The position numbers were made by a program, and so were the translations under genes. 64,000 bases of DNA from Medicago truncatula (lineage: Eukaryota > Streptophyta > Magnoliopsida > Fabales > Fabaceae): the NCBI RefSeq assembly GCF_003473485.1, contig NC_053045.1:1018501-1082500 (forward strand), read 5' to 3'. The notes beneath the pieces were generated by a model. The model made no database searches. It had not been told where the DNA came from and saw only the letters and a program-made list of their open reading frames with translations. Below, piece by piece: positions 24,976 to 36,299 of the stretch. How positions within the stretch are numbered: position 1 is the first letter of the stretch; every line of letters starts with the position of its first letter.

Positions 24976-27066
24976 TCAACCTTTAAATTGCCATTCCCGA
25001 CGGCACATTGGGCAATGTGCTTGTGAGGTCTGAGAATTCACCCATTTCAAGATACAATGCAAATGAAATGCGTGATTGCATGCACCCCAAACTGCAAGTA
25101 GCAGGAAAAAGAGTTAGACTACTAAATAAATACTAATACAAATATTAAAGAACCATATTTGATCAATAAGAAACTTAATCAATGTAAATCTTGTCCCATA
25201 GAAAGACAAGTTATCCGTATAGTGATGCAATATGTTGGAGAGACGAAGACAGACATCACGGCGATGATAAATAGTTCTCAAGCATGATTTGACGGCCCAA
25301 AATAGAATTGTCAATTGTCATCTTATGGCTCTCCTGAAAAATTCTCAATTATGCAGGAATTGCTTCCAATTCCTTGACCATAAAGCTTTATAAATTTTCA
25401 CCTTGTATGCCAGTAACAACACATCTTTGTAGCACTTATGCCTAATTATATTTATGAAACTACAAATGATGTTTAGAGGTATCCAGACCTATCTACATTT
25501 AGAAAAATTAGAAATGAACTGAGTGATTCACTTTCCTGCATGTAGAGAACTCAAAAAGCAATAAAAGGGAATCCTTTGTGTATAAGGTTACAAAACATGC
25601 ACAATTTATAAAAAAAAAATGACAAGTTTCATACACACTACAATTTCATACTCACTAAGTTAACAGCTAAAACTAAAAGTTTCTTTTCTAAGGCTTCTTT
25701 CATGCAAATTCACTCAGTTAATAGAAGCAGTAATGAGAATAAATGAAAACACAAACAATTACCAGTTATGCAGTTGAGCTTTACTACTTCTTGAGTAGCA
25801 TGGAACTCTTCGTATACAAAGATTATTAGATTAAGTGATTAACCAAAGACAACTCTATGCTAATATAATGACATGAAAGTCCAAAGATAACATTAGTAGT
25901 AGCTTACTGAGTGGACAATCATCCCCGGGAAGTTTACAATCAGGACAACATCCATCAAAGGCCATCCTACAAATCCCACATGTTTCATCCTGTGCATCCC
26001 AAGTCCATGAAGCAACAGCATGCCATCTACATTCGACACAAGAGATATGGAAAAATCACTAAACAGATACAACTCACAGATAGAAATTACGTAGACTGAA
26101 AATTTGAAATTGCTAGGCCCAATACAAATTTTGATTAAAATTGCAACGTCAGATTCACACTAGCCATACGACCTTTGTTATTAAATATAATTAGTGTGTA
26201 TTTCGTTCTACAGTGACAAAAATGATTCTGTAAAAATGATTTTAGCTAAAAGTGAGTTGAAGGTAAAGTGATTTTTGTTTGGATATATTGATGTGAAAGT
26301 GAGTTGAAATGTTGAATGATAAAGCCAAGGGTAATAATCAATTCTCAAGGAAAAAGTTACAAATTCTAACTTAAAGCAAAAATCAATTCTAATCAAGAAC
26401 AACTAAACATGTCAAATCAATTTTGCTTGCTCTAAAGGTGGAACCAAACGTACACTCAATATCTAGCAAATATCATTTTCAAACCCACTTTTGTTCTCCA
26501 TTTCCACCAATTCCATGCCACTTCATTTCACTCTCCTCTCTATTTTCATAATAAGCATAATCTTAACAGTTTACGGACGATCCAATAATAATGTCATCGG
26601 CATCGCTATACCAATGTTATATCAATCCCTAAAACATCTCCACAACTATTTTCATAGAGAGACATTATTAAATGGGACATTGTAATCCTAAACCTTAATC
26701 AGACATTGTAACAAAAACATACTATTTGAAAGACAGATTAAACAAAACAAATCCATCATTACATAAAGTTAGTTTGAGATAAAGAAGATAACATACTCTG
26801 TAACAGAAGATCAGCAGATATCCCAAAAGGAGAAACCTAAGTCAAGAAAAACACTGCAAATACCCAATTCATGATATATTGATAAAAATTGAAAAAAAGA
26901 GTAAAAACATGAAAATTTGAAAACAAAAACACTGTGAAGCAAAAGAACAAACAGGTAATATGCAAAAATGATAAAACAAAGTATTAGAAAAAATTGAAAG
27001 AAGAATTGAAGAATAATGAAAGGGAATTGAAATATTGAGAAGGATACGCAAGATTTTCACTTTCAT
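24976..27066 (-). CDS. APC11: Anaphase-promoting complex subunit 11 (RING-H2)
   Basis: RING-H2 subunit that, with APC2, forms the catalytic core of the APC/C ubiquitin ligase controlling mitosis. Three minus-strand exons: 27066 to 27048/27047 (MKVKILR), 26026-25908 and 25091-24976. They give 84 aa, the family length. The zinc ligands are visible in order: [19 protein letters not shown], then [18 protein letters not shown] and [11 protein letters not shown]. Exon 2 to 3 is a clean GT-AG junction (A|TT, Ile). The exon 1-2 junction is odd. The donor TTGC|GTATCCTTC matches the U12-type 5' splice consensus. To keep the Arg-Trp frame, however, the intron must end GTA|GATGG (GT-TA) or start TA and end AG. 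This could be a non-canonical minor-class intron or a sequence difference. Intron 1 (about 1 kb) contains a MITE-like stretch near 26190-26460. Confidence 0.9.
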
Positions 27067-27329
27067 CTCTGTGAATTTGGGACGAAGATTTGAAAAGGAG
27101 AAGTGATAACTCTGAGATGCAGCTTATTAGGATTTTCACTTTTATTTTTTTTTTCTTGCTAAAATTTCCTTTTTTTGAATTAGGATTTTAAATCTCTAAT
27201 TTTGATCCTTCAATTTTTCTAATTTTTTTAAATTGAACCGAACATTTTAATTGACGTTGATTGTGACATAATTTTAAATGATGAAACCCTAATTTTTTAG
27301 TTCGAATATGATCCATTTAGGCTAAGCTT

Positions 27330-27532
27330 GTTTGGATGCAAGATATGTGGCAAAAAATGTCTAACGGTTGATATTTTAAATTAAAAAATTAATATTTGTT
27401 TAATAAAAATACATAATAATAACAAACAAATTATGTTTCTTTCTCCTCTCATATCGCAACCACATTTTATTGTTTTTTAATTTAAAATCTCAACCGTTAT
27501 ATATTTTTTTATCACATATCTTGCATCCAAAC
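27330..27532. mobile_element. Small MITE with perfect 20-bp terminal inverted repeats
   Basis: Left GTTTGGATGCAAGATATGTG and right CACATATCTTGCATCCAAAC are exact reverse complements. Inside, CTAACGGTTGA/TCAACCGTTA pair as well, so almost the whole 200 bp can fold back. An outer, weaker pair (GGCTAAGCTT at 27320, AAGCTTAGCC near 27549) may mark an older or larger element. Confidence 0.85.
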
Positions 27533-27691
27533 TCTAAATTGAGTAAATGAAGCTTAGCCAAAATAGAGATACCCAGACTCCTAATTTCCTTACGTATTTA
27601 TGGTATAATTACAGCCACGTTGAAAAAACATTCAAAAATTATTTACATACAAAATAGGAAAGATCCTCTTCATTTGCTAAAAATAACCGGA

Positions 27692-27982
27692 CAACACAAA
27701 GTACTCGTTATGATCCTGCCGATGATATACAAAGATCTTCACAAAAATATCCTAGTTATGCTTGATGTCAACATTTACAACAACCATATCCAAGTTATTC
27801 TGAATATCTTACTAAAAAAAAAGTTATGCTGAATATCAACCAGAAAAATAGTGTTGCTGTTTTATTATGATTTTTTGTCCTCGAAATCATAATATAAAGT
27901 ATCGCAAAAATAATCAGAATTAAAAATTCACCTACATGGTATCGTATGGTATCATAAAGAAATGAATAAAACTTGATTGCTT
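27692..27982 (+). pseudogene. Decayed copy of the secreted-peptide gene at 29974
   Basis: This matches the mature-peptide part and 3' UTR of the gene at 29974-30231: ACACAAAGTACTCGT, then ATACAAAGATCTTCACAAAA and CCATATCC-AGTTAT, and downstream ATCGCAAAAATAAT and AGAAATGAATAAAACTT. The frame reads STRYDPADDIQRSSQKYPSYA and then hits TGA. The Cys-Cys tail is destroyed by an insertion and the signal-peptide part is absent. Confidence 0.82.
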
Positions 27983-29900
27983 TTAATTTTTTTACTATTC
28001 AACTTTGCACTGTGTTTGTGGGTTGCGTAGGCAATGTTAATATTTTTAGCAGTAACCGTCTAATCTACATTAATGGTATCAAAAAAATTAAATTAATTTT
28101 GTGAACTTATAGTCTTAAGTTCCTAAATTAATAATTGAGATTATGTATTATACTTTATATAATTGCATCAATAACATCATGGAATTTTAGACGTGAGTCC
28201 AAATCCTAGGCCAACGGACACTTCATTTTTTGCTCTTAACCTTGCAAGTCAACCCAACCATTAATTTTGTTTTCAATCTCATACAAAAATGAAGTTGTGT
28301 ATTAAGTGACTCATTTTCTACAAATTATTTGGTTGTTATCATATTCGAAGGAAAAATCTTATTTATTATACAGTTTTTGCCATCATCAATTATTATTTCT
28401 TGTGTGTTTGTTTCAAGGTAAGAAATTACATTGCTTAAAATGATATTTTCGGGAATAAATTCATAACCATATGTTTGGTAAAAATTTAGATTTCTTGAAA
28501 AAGTTTTAAAAATTATTTAATTAAAAAAATAAAAATGAAAATAAATGAGTGTAATAGTGAGAATTTATAGCAAGTTGAATTATATTTCCATGGGAATGTA
28601 AGATTCCCATCCTTTAAGCATGAGAATAAGAATAGAAGAAATCATATGTAAATAGTATTTATGGGAATAAAAATTTTCTCGGAACAAATTTTTAAAACTT
28701 GAAACAAACATGAGAATGTTGCATTTCCAATCTCATATTCGCGATAATTATATTATAAATTTTGAAACAAACACACCCTAAACAAATATTCTTGTAAGCA
28801 TGTTGTTGGTATGAAATATCCATTGACTTTGCCTACTACAAATCTACATCCGAAAACTTGATTGACCAATTTTAGTGAGATATCCTCTTCCAACCAAATT
28901 TTTGCCAATAAGACCAAAATGTGAGACTTTATTTAAGGGATATGAATCTAATTTTCCACTCGAATCAATAGTCATGTTGGTTTTTAAAAACTACCTAAGT
29001 AAATAATGGAATTTTTTATCATATATTATTTAATTTAGATTATTATTAAACTACCTAAGTAAATAGATTATGATTAAACTACTAAGTAAATAATCAGTTA
29101 ACATTTTATTCATAGTTTGTAGTCACATAAACGATATAGGAAAAGGAATCTAACACGACCTAGTTGCTTTTCTCTATATTTATTAAGCAAAACAATCAAT
29201 AATATTGAGTATTGCAGACCCACCCCCACAATTAGTTACATCAATTATAATCATCATCGCAGTAGTTTAGTTGAAATAATGCAATCCATGCGGATACAAA
29301 CTTTATAAATTTTACTACTTAACGATGATATAATAAACTTTTGTTAAACCTAACCGAGTAGAAGAAATAAGATTTCTTCAAAAAAAAAAAAACAAGAAGA
29401 AATAAGATAAGAAAAATAAAATTAAAATTAAAAGCCCTTATATTACATGAGGATTCCATTCTTATATTATATCTAATATAGTATTTTTATTTTTTTTTAC
29501 ATTGTATCGCTTGAATAACCAACAATGTGTATACCACAAAAATGTATTACCCTATATGGTTATGTTATTTGTTTCTTAGCTTAATTTTTCCCCAAATCAA
29601 TGTCCTTAGCTTGATTTTTCGCCAAACCAAATTTCCCATCCGCAAGAAGAAAGTTAGACACTGTAAGAAAATTAAAATGTAATCATTTTTCTCAATAATT
29701 GGTTGCACCCTGGTTCCCTATCTTGGCTATAATTGTAATTGAAAGCGTTATATTTCCTTCTTTCAATGCTCCAATATTTTGTCGAGATATTATTTCTTTT
29801 AACAATCATACATGGACCATACATAATTAATCACCTTGATTAGAAATTACATTTGATGATTTTTTAGTTGATTTGGTTGTTGATTGTTGATTCGGTTGTG
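27983..29900. other. Non-coding AT-rich interval
   Basis: No gene is seen. Short stretches look like eroded transposon DNA (for example 28440-28770), without clear ends. A TATA-like ACATATAAATAGAC at about 29901-29914 probably serves the following peptide gene. Confidence 0.35.
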
Positions 29901-29973
29901 TACATATAAATAGACACACACATCATTGAAAGAATATCATTTTGTGTTTTCTTTAATATTTTGCAAAGTCATA

Positions 29974-30231
29974 ATGGAAACTTCATTGAAGAAAATTTTG
30001 AAGCTAGTGATATTGCTTCTTGCAATTGTAAGTACTTTTGTTGGAAGAACACAAAGTACTCGTCATGATACTCCTATTCATGACATACAAAGATCTTCAC
30101 AAAAATATCCTACTTATGTTGGATCCATTAACGATTTACATAGATCTTCAAAACCATATCCTAGTTATCCTGAATATCATCCAGCAAATTGGTGCTGCAA
30201 TATTGTCATTGCACTTTGTTGTAATTCATAG
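29974..30231 (+). CDS. Small secreted peptide with internal repeat and CC...CC tail, family unknown
   Basis: 85 aa from ATG 29974; an in-frame ATG at 29926 would add 16 residues. I prefer 29974 because it gives a textbook signal peptide: KK, then a hydrophobic core LKLVILLLAIVSTFV, with cleavage likely near residue 28 (RTQS/TRHD). The mature ~57 residues have two related units, IQRSSQKYPTY and LHRSSKPYPSY, and end with NWCCNIVIALCCNS, giving two CC pairs. I do not recognise the family. It resembles the small secreted peptides common in legumes but lacks the usual NCR spacing. A decayed second copy with matching 3' UTR at 27692-27982 shows it is a genuine, duplicated transcription unit. A TATAAATA-like box lies about 65 bp upstream. 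It may be a signalling or defence peptide; function is not shown by the sequence. Confidence 0.6.
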   Translation: METSLKKILKLVILLLAIVSTFVGRTQSTRHDTPIHDIQRSSQKYPTYVGSINDLHRSSKPYPSYPEYHPANWCCNIVIALCCNS

Positions 30232-30893
30232 TCTAAAGCAAAGCATGATGTATCGCAAAAATAATAAGAATTAAAAATTCAACTACATCATCTCACAAAG
30301 AAATGAATAAAACTTTAGTTTTTTTTTTTCCTAATGTTTTACGGTATTCAACTTTGCAGTGTGTTTTATGTGTGTGTCCAAACACTGTTGATTTGGGTAG
30401 TGCTTAGGAAACTATAAGCCTGGGAAAGAGCATAATAATAACACAAAGGGTCTACTTGGATTGACTTGTTTGAGTTTATCTGTTGCATAAGCATTTATGA
30501 GACTCTTGGGGAGAGCTTATAGACACAGGCAAACAGCCGACAACATGTTTTTCATAAACTATTTACAACTTATTTCCTTAAGCTCTCCAGGATATCTTAT
30601 GAAAGCAGCTTATAGCTTATGTATCAAAACACTCATGAAAGCAACTTATAGTTATAGCTTATATCAAAACACTTACGAAAGCAGTGTTTAGCTTATATCA
30701 AAACACTTATGAAAACAGCGCATAGCTTATACCAAAACAATTTGACTTGACTTTATCTTTTATTACAGAAATAGAAATAACTTGTACATGAGCACTTATA
30801 TGATAAACACTTAATCAAGCCGTTTATCCATACAAAGCCTAAGATGACACGAACAACAACAACCTCAACAACAACAATAATTATACATTTATA
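30232..30893. repeat. Peptide gene 3' flank and a short-period tandem repeat
   Basis: From about 30598 to 30745 a roughly 36-bp unit (CTTATAGCTTATATCAAAAC followed by ACTTATGAAAGCAG) is repeated about four times with substitutions. The surrounding 30480-30840 sequence (GCATAAGCATTTATGAGA...) looks like a hAT-type MITE. There is no coding sequence. Confidence 0.6.
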
Positions 30894-31188
30894 CTCCCTC
30901 CGTTCCTAATTATAAGACCCTTTTGAAAAAAAAAATTGTCCCTTTTTATAAGACCCCTTTATTATTTCCAACTACATTAATTATTTCTTTACATACATGC
31001 CCCTATTTATTATACATTTTTTTCTTCAATCAACAATAAATAACATGTTGAAAACATAAACTAACCTTCTTTCTTAAAGGATAAAATTGTAAAAATAATA
31101 GTGATTACAAATAAATTTAATACAAATATCCACTATCTTAATTCCCGTGATTTTGGCAAAAGAGTCTTATATATAGGGACGGAGGGAG
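30894..31188. mobile_element. Stowaway-type MITE
   Basis: The left end CTCCCTCCGTTCCTAATTAT and right end ATATAGGGACGGAGGGAG are inverted repeats, flanked by TA on both sides. The interior repeats TATAAGACCCTTTT and AGAGTCTTATAT in inverted fashion. It is about 295 bp and non-coding. Confidence 0.92.
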
Positions 31189-31359
31189 TAATAAAGTTGA
31201 AACCGGTGTTGTCAAATAATGGCTATTAGTGTTGTAGCATAGCGTAAGTTGAACAAAATTGTAATTGTTCTATGATACGCTATTTAATACAAAGGATTAA
31301 TTGTCAATTTGTAGCAATATCAGTGCTATAACAATATAGCATAACAAAGGTGTGTATGA

Positions 31360-31770
31360 TGTTTAACACATGTCAGTGCCCGACACGCCACCGACACACG
31401 TATGACTATAAGTAATTATGACATTTTTTTTAAAATGCGTCATGTGTTTCTGATATGTGTAAGTGTCATGTCCGGTGTGAGTGATCAAAACGAATAAACT
31501 GAATTGAAATACCGATGTCAAGGAGTAACTTAGGAACACCATCTTCGGGCAAATTGAGAACTTCAAGTGCTCGCTCAGACATTGATTCCTTTGTTAAAAG
31601 CACCGAATCAGAACTTGATTAAGCAAAATGTAGAAGAAAATTGAATTGAGAAGAAGAAGAAGAGGGAAAACCTGAATTTGAATGTTACGGGAATTAGAGG
31701 TATATTTGTGTGATGTGTCATCGTCGTAGAATATCTCAGGCGGTGCAACCACCTCTGGTCTCGACCCCAT
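31360..31770 (-). pseudogene. Inverted partial copy of BUD23 (exons 1-2 plus part of intron 2)
   Basis: Exon 1 copy 31770-31672 (99 nt, [20 protein letters not shown]) and exon 2 copy 31588-31513 (76 nt, ESMSERALEVLNLPEDGVPK) have exactly the lengths and splice sites of the intact gene. The copy of intron 2 continues to about 31360, still carrying the CACACCGGACA/GACACTTACAC words, and then homology stops. No exon 3 is found, so no SAM-binding motif can be made. Codon differences are mixed synonymous and replacement. It lies 8 kb beyond the intact gene, in opposite orientation. It is probably a segmental inverted duplication that was cut short. Confidence 0.9.
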
Positions 31771-32090
31771 GGCCGATGCTAAAACCCTAAACCACCTCAA
31801 GTATTTCCCGCGATATTATTCTATTTGGTTTTGTGAATGTTTCAAATAGATCCCTATTTAAAACATCCCGTGTATTCCACGCCTAACTGTACTCATTGGA
31901 AAAAAAAATTGATCAGACTATTCTTAAAAAATGGTGTGTATAATTTTCATTTTCATCTTACAAGATAAATTGGTATTTTATTTTTTCTATGAAAAACAAA
32001 TTTATAGTATTAATAAATCATACATTTGGAAAATGAGTAACAAATGTGCTTAGAAATTTGCATAGGATATTACATATATTCTTTATGACA

Positions 32091-32605
32091 AAGAATTGTT
32101 CCGCCTATAAATTGGTACAAGAAATACTTGGTACGAAAAATATACAACGTCTTTTAGTGACAAAAATAAGACGGTTGCGAAGGTTGTTCTTGTGGCGTCT
32201 TTATATCCACAATATGGCGATAATTTAAAGATGATGTATATGAATAAATCAAAAGTTATTGGGGAAGTAATTGAGGTTTATCAACCAAGTGGTGAAGAAC
32301 AACAAAAATTTAATGACAATCAGCATAGCATAATATGAAGACTTGGGTTGATATGTATATTTACTAAGTTTATCCGATGTATTGGTAACTACTTATCAAT
32401 CTACTTTTGATTATGTTGCTAAGGGTTTAGGAAATTCAAGACCATGGATTCTTTACAATTCGATTCAAGGTAAGGAGATTTGTGAACGTGAGTTTACATT
32501 GGAGTTCCTTCACATTATTGTGATGGAAAACCTTTTGAAAATGTTTCTTCTTCTTCTCATAATATTAGGCACGGTAAGGATTATTATTGAGGTTGAAGTT
32601 AGTTA
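32091..32605 (+). pseudogene. Fucosyltransferase pseudogene, 3' half only
   Basis: This is homologous to the 3' end of the gene at 12313-14528, from about its position 13990 onward: YKLVQEILGTKN, then after a frameshift VLVASLYPQYGDNLKMMYMN, GEVIEVYQPSGEEQQKFN, a break near 32335, LSDVLVTTYQSTFDYVAKGL, RPWILYN and CEREFTLE. Further frameshifts follow in the terminal part (HYCDGKPF visible in another frame). The N-terminal two thirds are absent. Confidence 0.9.
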
Positions 32606-32689
32606 ACGACTCTTATTAGTTGTAATTGTTTCATGCTTATATGTACTTTTTGAGTAATAAAGTGATTTTCATTTTTTAGTATGTGTATG

Positions 32690-33520
32690 TTTAGAATTGA
32701 TTTGGATGTCCAAATTCTCGTGTTCCAATAAATCTGCATGGTTGTGTGATAGGCCGCTAGTGTACGACTATGCCAATTTTAGTATAAAGGGTTGTCGAAT
32801 CCACATAGATCAATTTACAAGTACTATTATATGTCGCTCTTATGTTTATCTAAGGCTAATCTCAAAACAATTTGTTTCGCGCGTAAAAATAAAATAATGA
32901 AATTAATTTAATTATAACAACGAGAGACTGGAATGTAGTTCTCGTTGACCGTTGTTGATACTCACAAAATAATACTTTTATAATTAAAACAAAATAATTT
33001 TATTTGCGGGAAATAATTAAATTAAAGATGTCGCTTACTCTAACGCACGCGTTGCCAAAAGTCGAATCTTGTAATTGCGCGCTTTCGCGTGGTACGAATT
33101 ACAACTTCGAAGTACGTTTTGAAAAATCAATTTAAAGGATTTTTAGTAGAAAATCAGTTCTTCAGAAAAAGTCATTTTTAGTAAAAAAAAAAAATCAATT
33201 TAAACGTACCATCGACTTTCGCGCGTCCGTTATCGAATTTTAAACTTATAATCGTTAGCTTTCGCGTGCACGATTATAATTCTAAAATCTCTTTTTGAAA
33301 ATATAAATTTTCTAAATTAATTTTAAAAGCGCTTTCGCTGTGTTTAAAAATTAATTTTTTAATTTTCTAGAGTCTGATACATTTTTCCACTCTTTTGATG
33401 CAAAATATGTTTCACGGTGTTTCTACTTGCGTAGAAAACTTTTAATTTGAAAGAAACTGAATTTCTTATTTCAATTATATAAAATACAATTCATTAGAAT
33501 ATCATACGGTCCTCACATTC
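32690..33520. repeat. Unclassified repeat with GC-rich CTTTCGCG motifs
   Basis: It begins with a phrase common in plant retroelement flanks (GGGTTGTCGAATCCACA at 32789). It then carries recurrent words GCGCTTTCGCGTG (33079), GACTTTCGCGCGTCC (33215), GCTTTCGCGTGCACG (33260) and GCGCTTTCGCTGTG (33330), against a very AT-rich background. It may be part of a Gypsy/Ogre-like LTR element. No protein domain supports that. Confidence 0.4.
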
Positions 33521-34134
33521 TGGACTCCAAGTAAACTACTCAGACATAATTAAATTATGGACTAAATTTGACTTTGATGAATTCATATTAAAAGGACAGT
33601 AATGAAAATTAAACCTGGCAATTGATGGATACCCTAAGGGTCTGTTTGGTAAACCCAAAAAGTTAGCTTAAAGCAGATAACCTCGTATGCTTAAAAAAGC
33701 TCTGTTTGGTCACTGGCTTTTTATAACGAGCTTATAGCTTATTTTACGAGTTTATAACTTATTTTCAGACGCTATTTCAGATATTGTTTGAGCTTACAGC
33801 TTATCATCTTTTCTACAATTTTTACCCCATTATTTTATCTTAAATCCATTGTTATCCTTTATAATTTATTTAATTTAAAATGAAAATAATTTAGCTATAT
33901 ATTAAAAGCAGCTATGAAGATCAAATCGAGGATACATCCTTAATATACTGAAACGGCTTCCATTATGGGTATTAAACCAATAACAGTTTATACAAGCTAA
34001 ATCTTCTAATCAATAATTTGGTCAAAAAAATAATTTAAAATTCATTAGTTTTTTTGTTTCGCCATCAAGATCTTTATTTTTAGCCAAAACTTGAGAAACA
34101 TTTTTTTATTTTATTCTCATTGTCATTTGAGAAA
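33521..34134. other. Non-coding, partly MITE-like
   Basis: The stretch 33646-33900 starts CTGTTTGGTAAACCC and is rich in AGCTTATAGCTTAT words, as in hAT-type MITEs. A clear partner end was not found. There is no coding sequence. Confidence 0.35.
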
Positions 34135-35699
34135 TGATATTTGTACAACCACTTTGTGATAACTTCTTGACAACTTTCTCTCTCATACTCACATTATGTT
34201 TTTATTCTCTCTCTTTCTTTTTCTCTCTCCATTGTTTTTGACCAATGAAAAGTGAGAAAAAAGAAGTTGCCATCTCTGAGCATTGGCAGATCCCCCATAA
34301 CCTCCATGCTTCTCTGAATATGCGTGTCTCTGAATGCATTGTGAATGACGCTTGGTGCCTCCCTGAATTTTTAATTGCCATAGACTCTGATTTAGCTTCT
34401 AAGATTTTGAGAATTACTCTACCTGTGTCTCTGATATTCCTGATAGCCTCAATTGGAAGCTAACTACTGATGGCATAATGACTAGCAAATCTGCTTATTC
34501 TTTTCTAGCTAGTAATGGTCAAATTGTTTCTTGGTTTAAGTATGTTTGGAATTCTTATACTCCTCCCACCAGGGCTTTTATTTCTTGGAGATTTATCCAT
34601 AATAAGCTCCCCACTGATGACAACTTGAGAAAAAGGGGCTGCTATGTGGTTTTCAGGTGTTGCTTCTGCAACAAGGCCGCTGAAACTTCTCATCATATTT
34701 TTCTAAACTGCTCTGTCACTTTGAAACTTTAGATTTGGCTCAGGAGTGGTACCGGACAACAGTTTGACTGCACTAACATTCTCACTCTGCTCATGAGGAG
34801 TGATGGCGCTAGTAGTAATATGGTGCAACAAGTTTTAAACTCTGCAACTCTCCACATCATTTGGGCAATCTGGATTGAGCGAAATCAGAGGTGCTTTTCT
34901 GATGTTAAGCGATCCATGGAGTCAGTGTTCAATGTTGTTCTATCAGAGGTGCACCTTAGTTTTAATTTGTCTATCATGAAAGGTAGATCTGACATGGTAG
35001 ACTACCAGGTTTCTAATTTCTTCAACATTCCTTTTAAGACTAAAAGGGCCATTATTGCTAAGATGGTTGTGTGGACACCTCCAACAGGAGAGGTTGTGAA
35101 AATAAATTGTGATGGTTCTTCATATGGTACTAACCCATGTGGGGCTATTGGTTTTGTGCTTCGGGGATCCTCCTCTATCTTTCTGGGTGCCTTAGCTAGC
35201 AATATTGATTTTGCATCCTCTCTTGAAGCGGAATTCTGTGCTTTCATGTTGGCTATTGACAAAGCCAAAGATCATGGTTTGACTTCTATTTGGATGGAAA
35301 CCGACTCTATGGCAGTTGTCAATGCTTTTCACAAAGATATTGGGATTCCTTGGAAAATGAGAAGGAGATGGCATAATTGTATGCACTTTTGTAATTTGAT
35401 TAGTTGTACTTGCACTCACATACTCCGAGAAGGCAATATGGCAGCCGATGCTCTTGCTAAAAATGCTCAGGGTTTAGCTCTCTACTCCTCACAGTGGTGG
35501 TCATCCCCTCCCCCTTTTATTTCTTCTTTTTCTTTTGAGAGATAGTCTAGGTTTACCTTTCTCTCGCATTACCATGAACTGATTTTGTATATGGTTAGGC
35601 CTCTCCTGGTTTTTTTTTTTTTTTCATCTACCTTTATCAAAAAAAAGAGAAAAAAGAAGTTGTCACAAAAGTTGTTTAAAATGGTTGTTCAAATATCAC
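34135..35699. mobile_element. Foldback MITE split by a LINE insertion
   Basis: The left arm (GATATTTGTACAACCACTTT, then CTTGACAACTT) at 34135-34253 and right arm (AAGTTGTCACAAAAGTTG, then GGTTGTTCAAATATC) at 35660-35699 are inverted repeats of each other. They are separated by a LINE at 34270-35646. Removing the LINE leaves an uninterrupted foldback of about 180 bp. It is related to the copy at 17380-17531. Confidence 0.78.
34270..35646 (+). mobile_element. 5'-truncated LINE with RNase H domain and 16-bp target duplication
   Basis: It carries the 3' end of a plant L1-type ORF2. The zf-RVT-like part (PPTRAFISWRFIHNKLPTDD, then CCFCNKAAETSHHIFLNC, 34478-34730) is followed after a stop by an intact RNase H region to 35545, with the acidic residues in NCDGSS, LEAEFCAF and METDSMAV and the final EGNMAADALAK. 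A reading-frame break lies at 34730-34793. The 3' end is T-rich and closes with a TTTATC-A(n) tail. Identical 16-mers GAGAAAAAAGAAGTTG at 34254-34269 and 35647-35662 are the target duplication. The preserved frame and duplication suggest a fairly young insertion. Confidence 0.9.
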
Positions 35700-35799
35700 T
35701 ACTCTTGTCATTTATTGTTTTTTTATGCACAATATTTCAATTTCTAGGATTGAAACAAGTTAGAATTCTCAATTCTCTACGGTTCTCTCCTGCTCTTAG

Positions 35800-35968
35800 C
35801 CAATCGTTTTTTTTTTTTTGATAGACAGACGAAATGACAAAGCCAGCCATTATAAACTCACACACAAGTGGAGGTATTAGGGTTCGAACCCCGGTCATGG
35901 CATCCGGCCTAACAATTTCGGCATTTTGCCAGTTGAGCTAGGACTTCTAGATTAACCAATCGTTTTTT
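35800..35968 (-). mobile_element. tRNA-derived SINE (with flanking target duplication)
   Basis: On the minus strand: A box TAGCTCAACTGGCAAA, B box GGGTTCGAACCC about 40 bp later, then body and poly-A tail (poly-T on plus at 35807-35819). The direct repeat CCAATCGTTTTTT occurs at 35800-35812 and 35956-35968. The element body is 35813-35955. A close relative is at 55310-55445. Confidence 0.88.
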
Positions 35969-36299
35969 TACGTGCAGAGAAAGAAGAAAATCTAGTTCAC
36001 GTGGCTCTTTGGCATTTACACGATCAATTTTTTTTTCCTAACTTGCTCATTCAACGGTTGAAATAATAATTTTGACATTTATATAAATTGAATTCTATTA
36101 ATTAAACTCTAGATTATTCATTCTATTGAATCAAACTAATAATTTATAAATTTTATAATTTGAAAACTTTGAGCTAAATTCATTCATTTTTATTAAGTTT
36201 ACTTATTTAAATATTTTTTTGTTAATAAATTTTACATTAGTTGTTAATTGTTTCAAAAATAAAGTGTTTTTTAACAAAAAATCAAATGGAAATATTGTT

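Noticed and set aside
35860..35945. Possible tRNA gene from A and B boxes
   Set aside because: There is no complete cloverleaf or anticodon arm. The poly-A tail and target duplication show it is a SINE.
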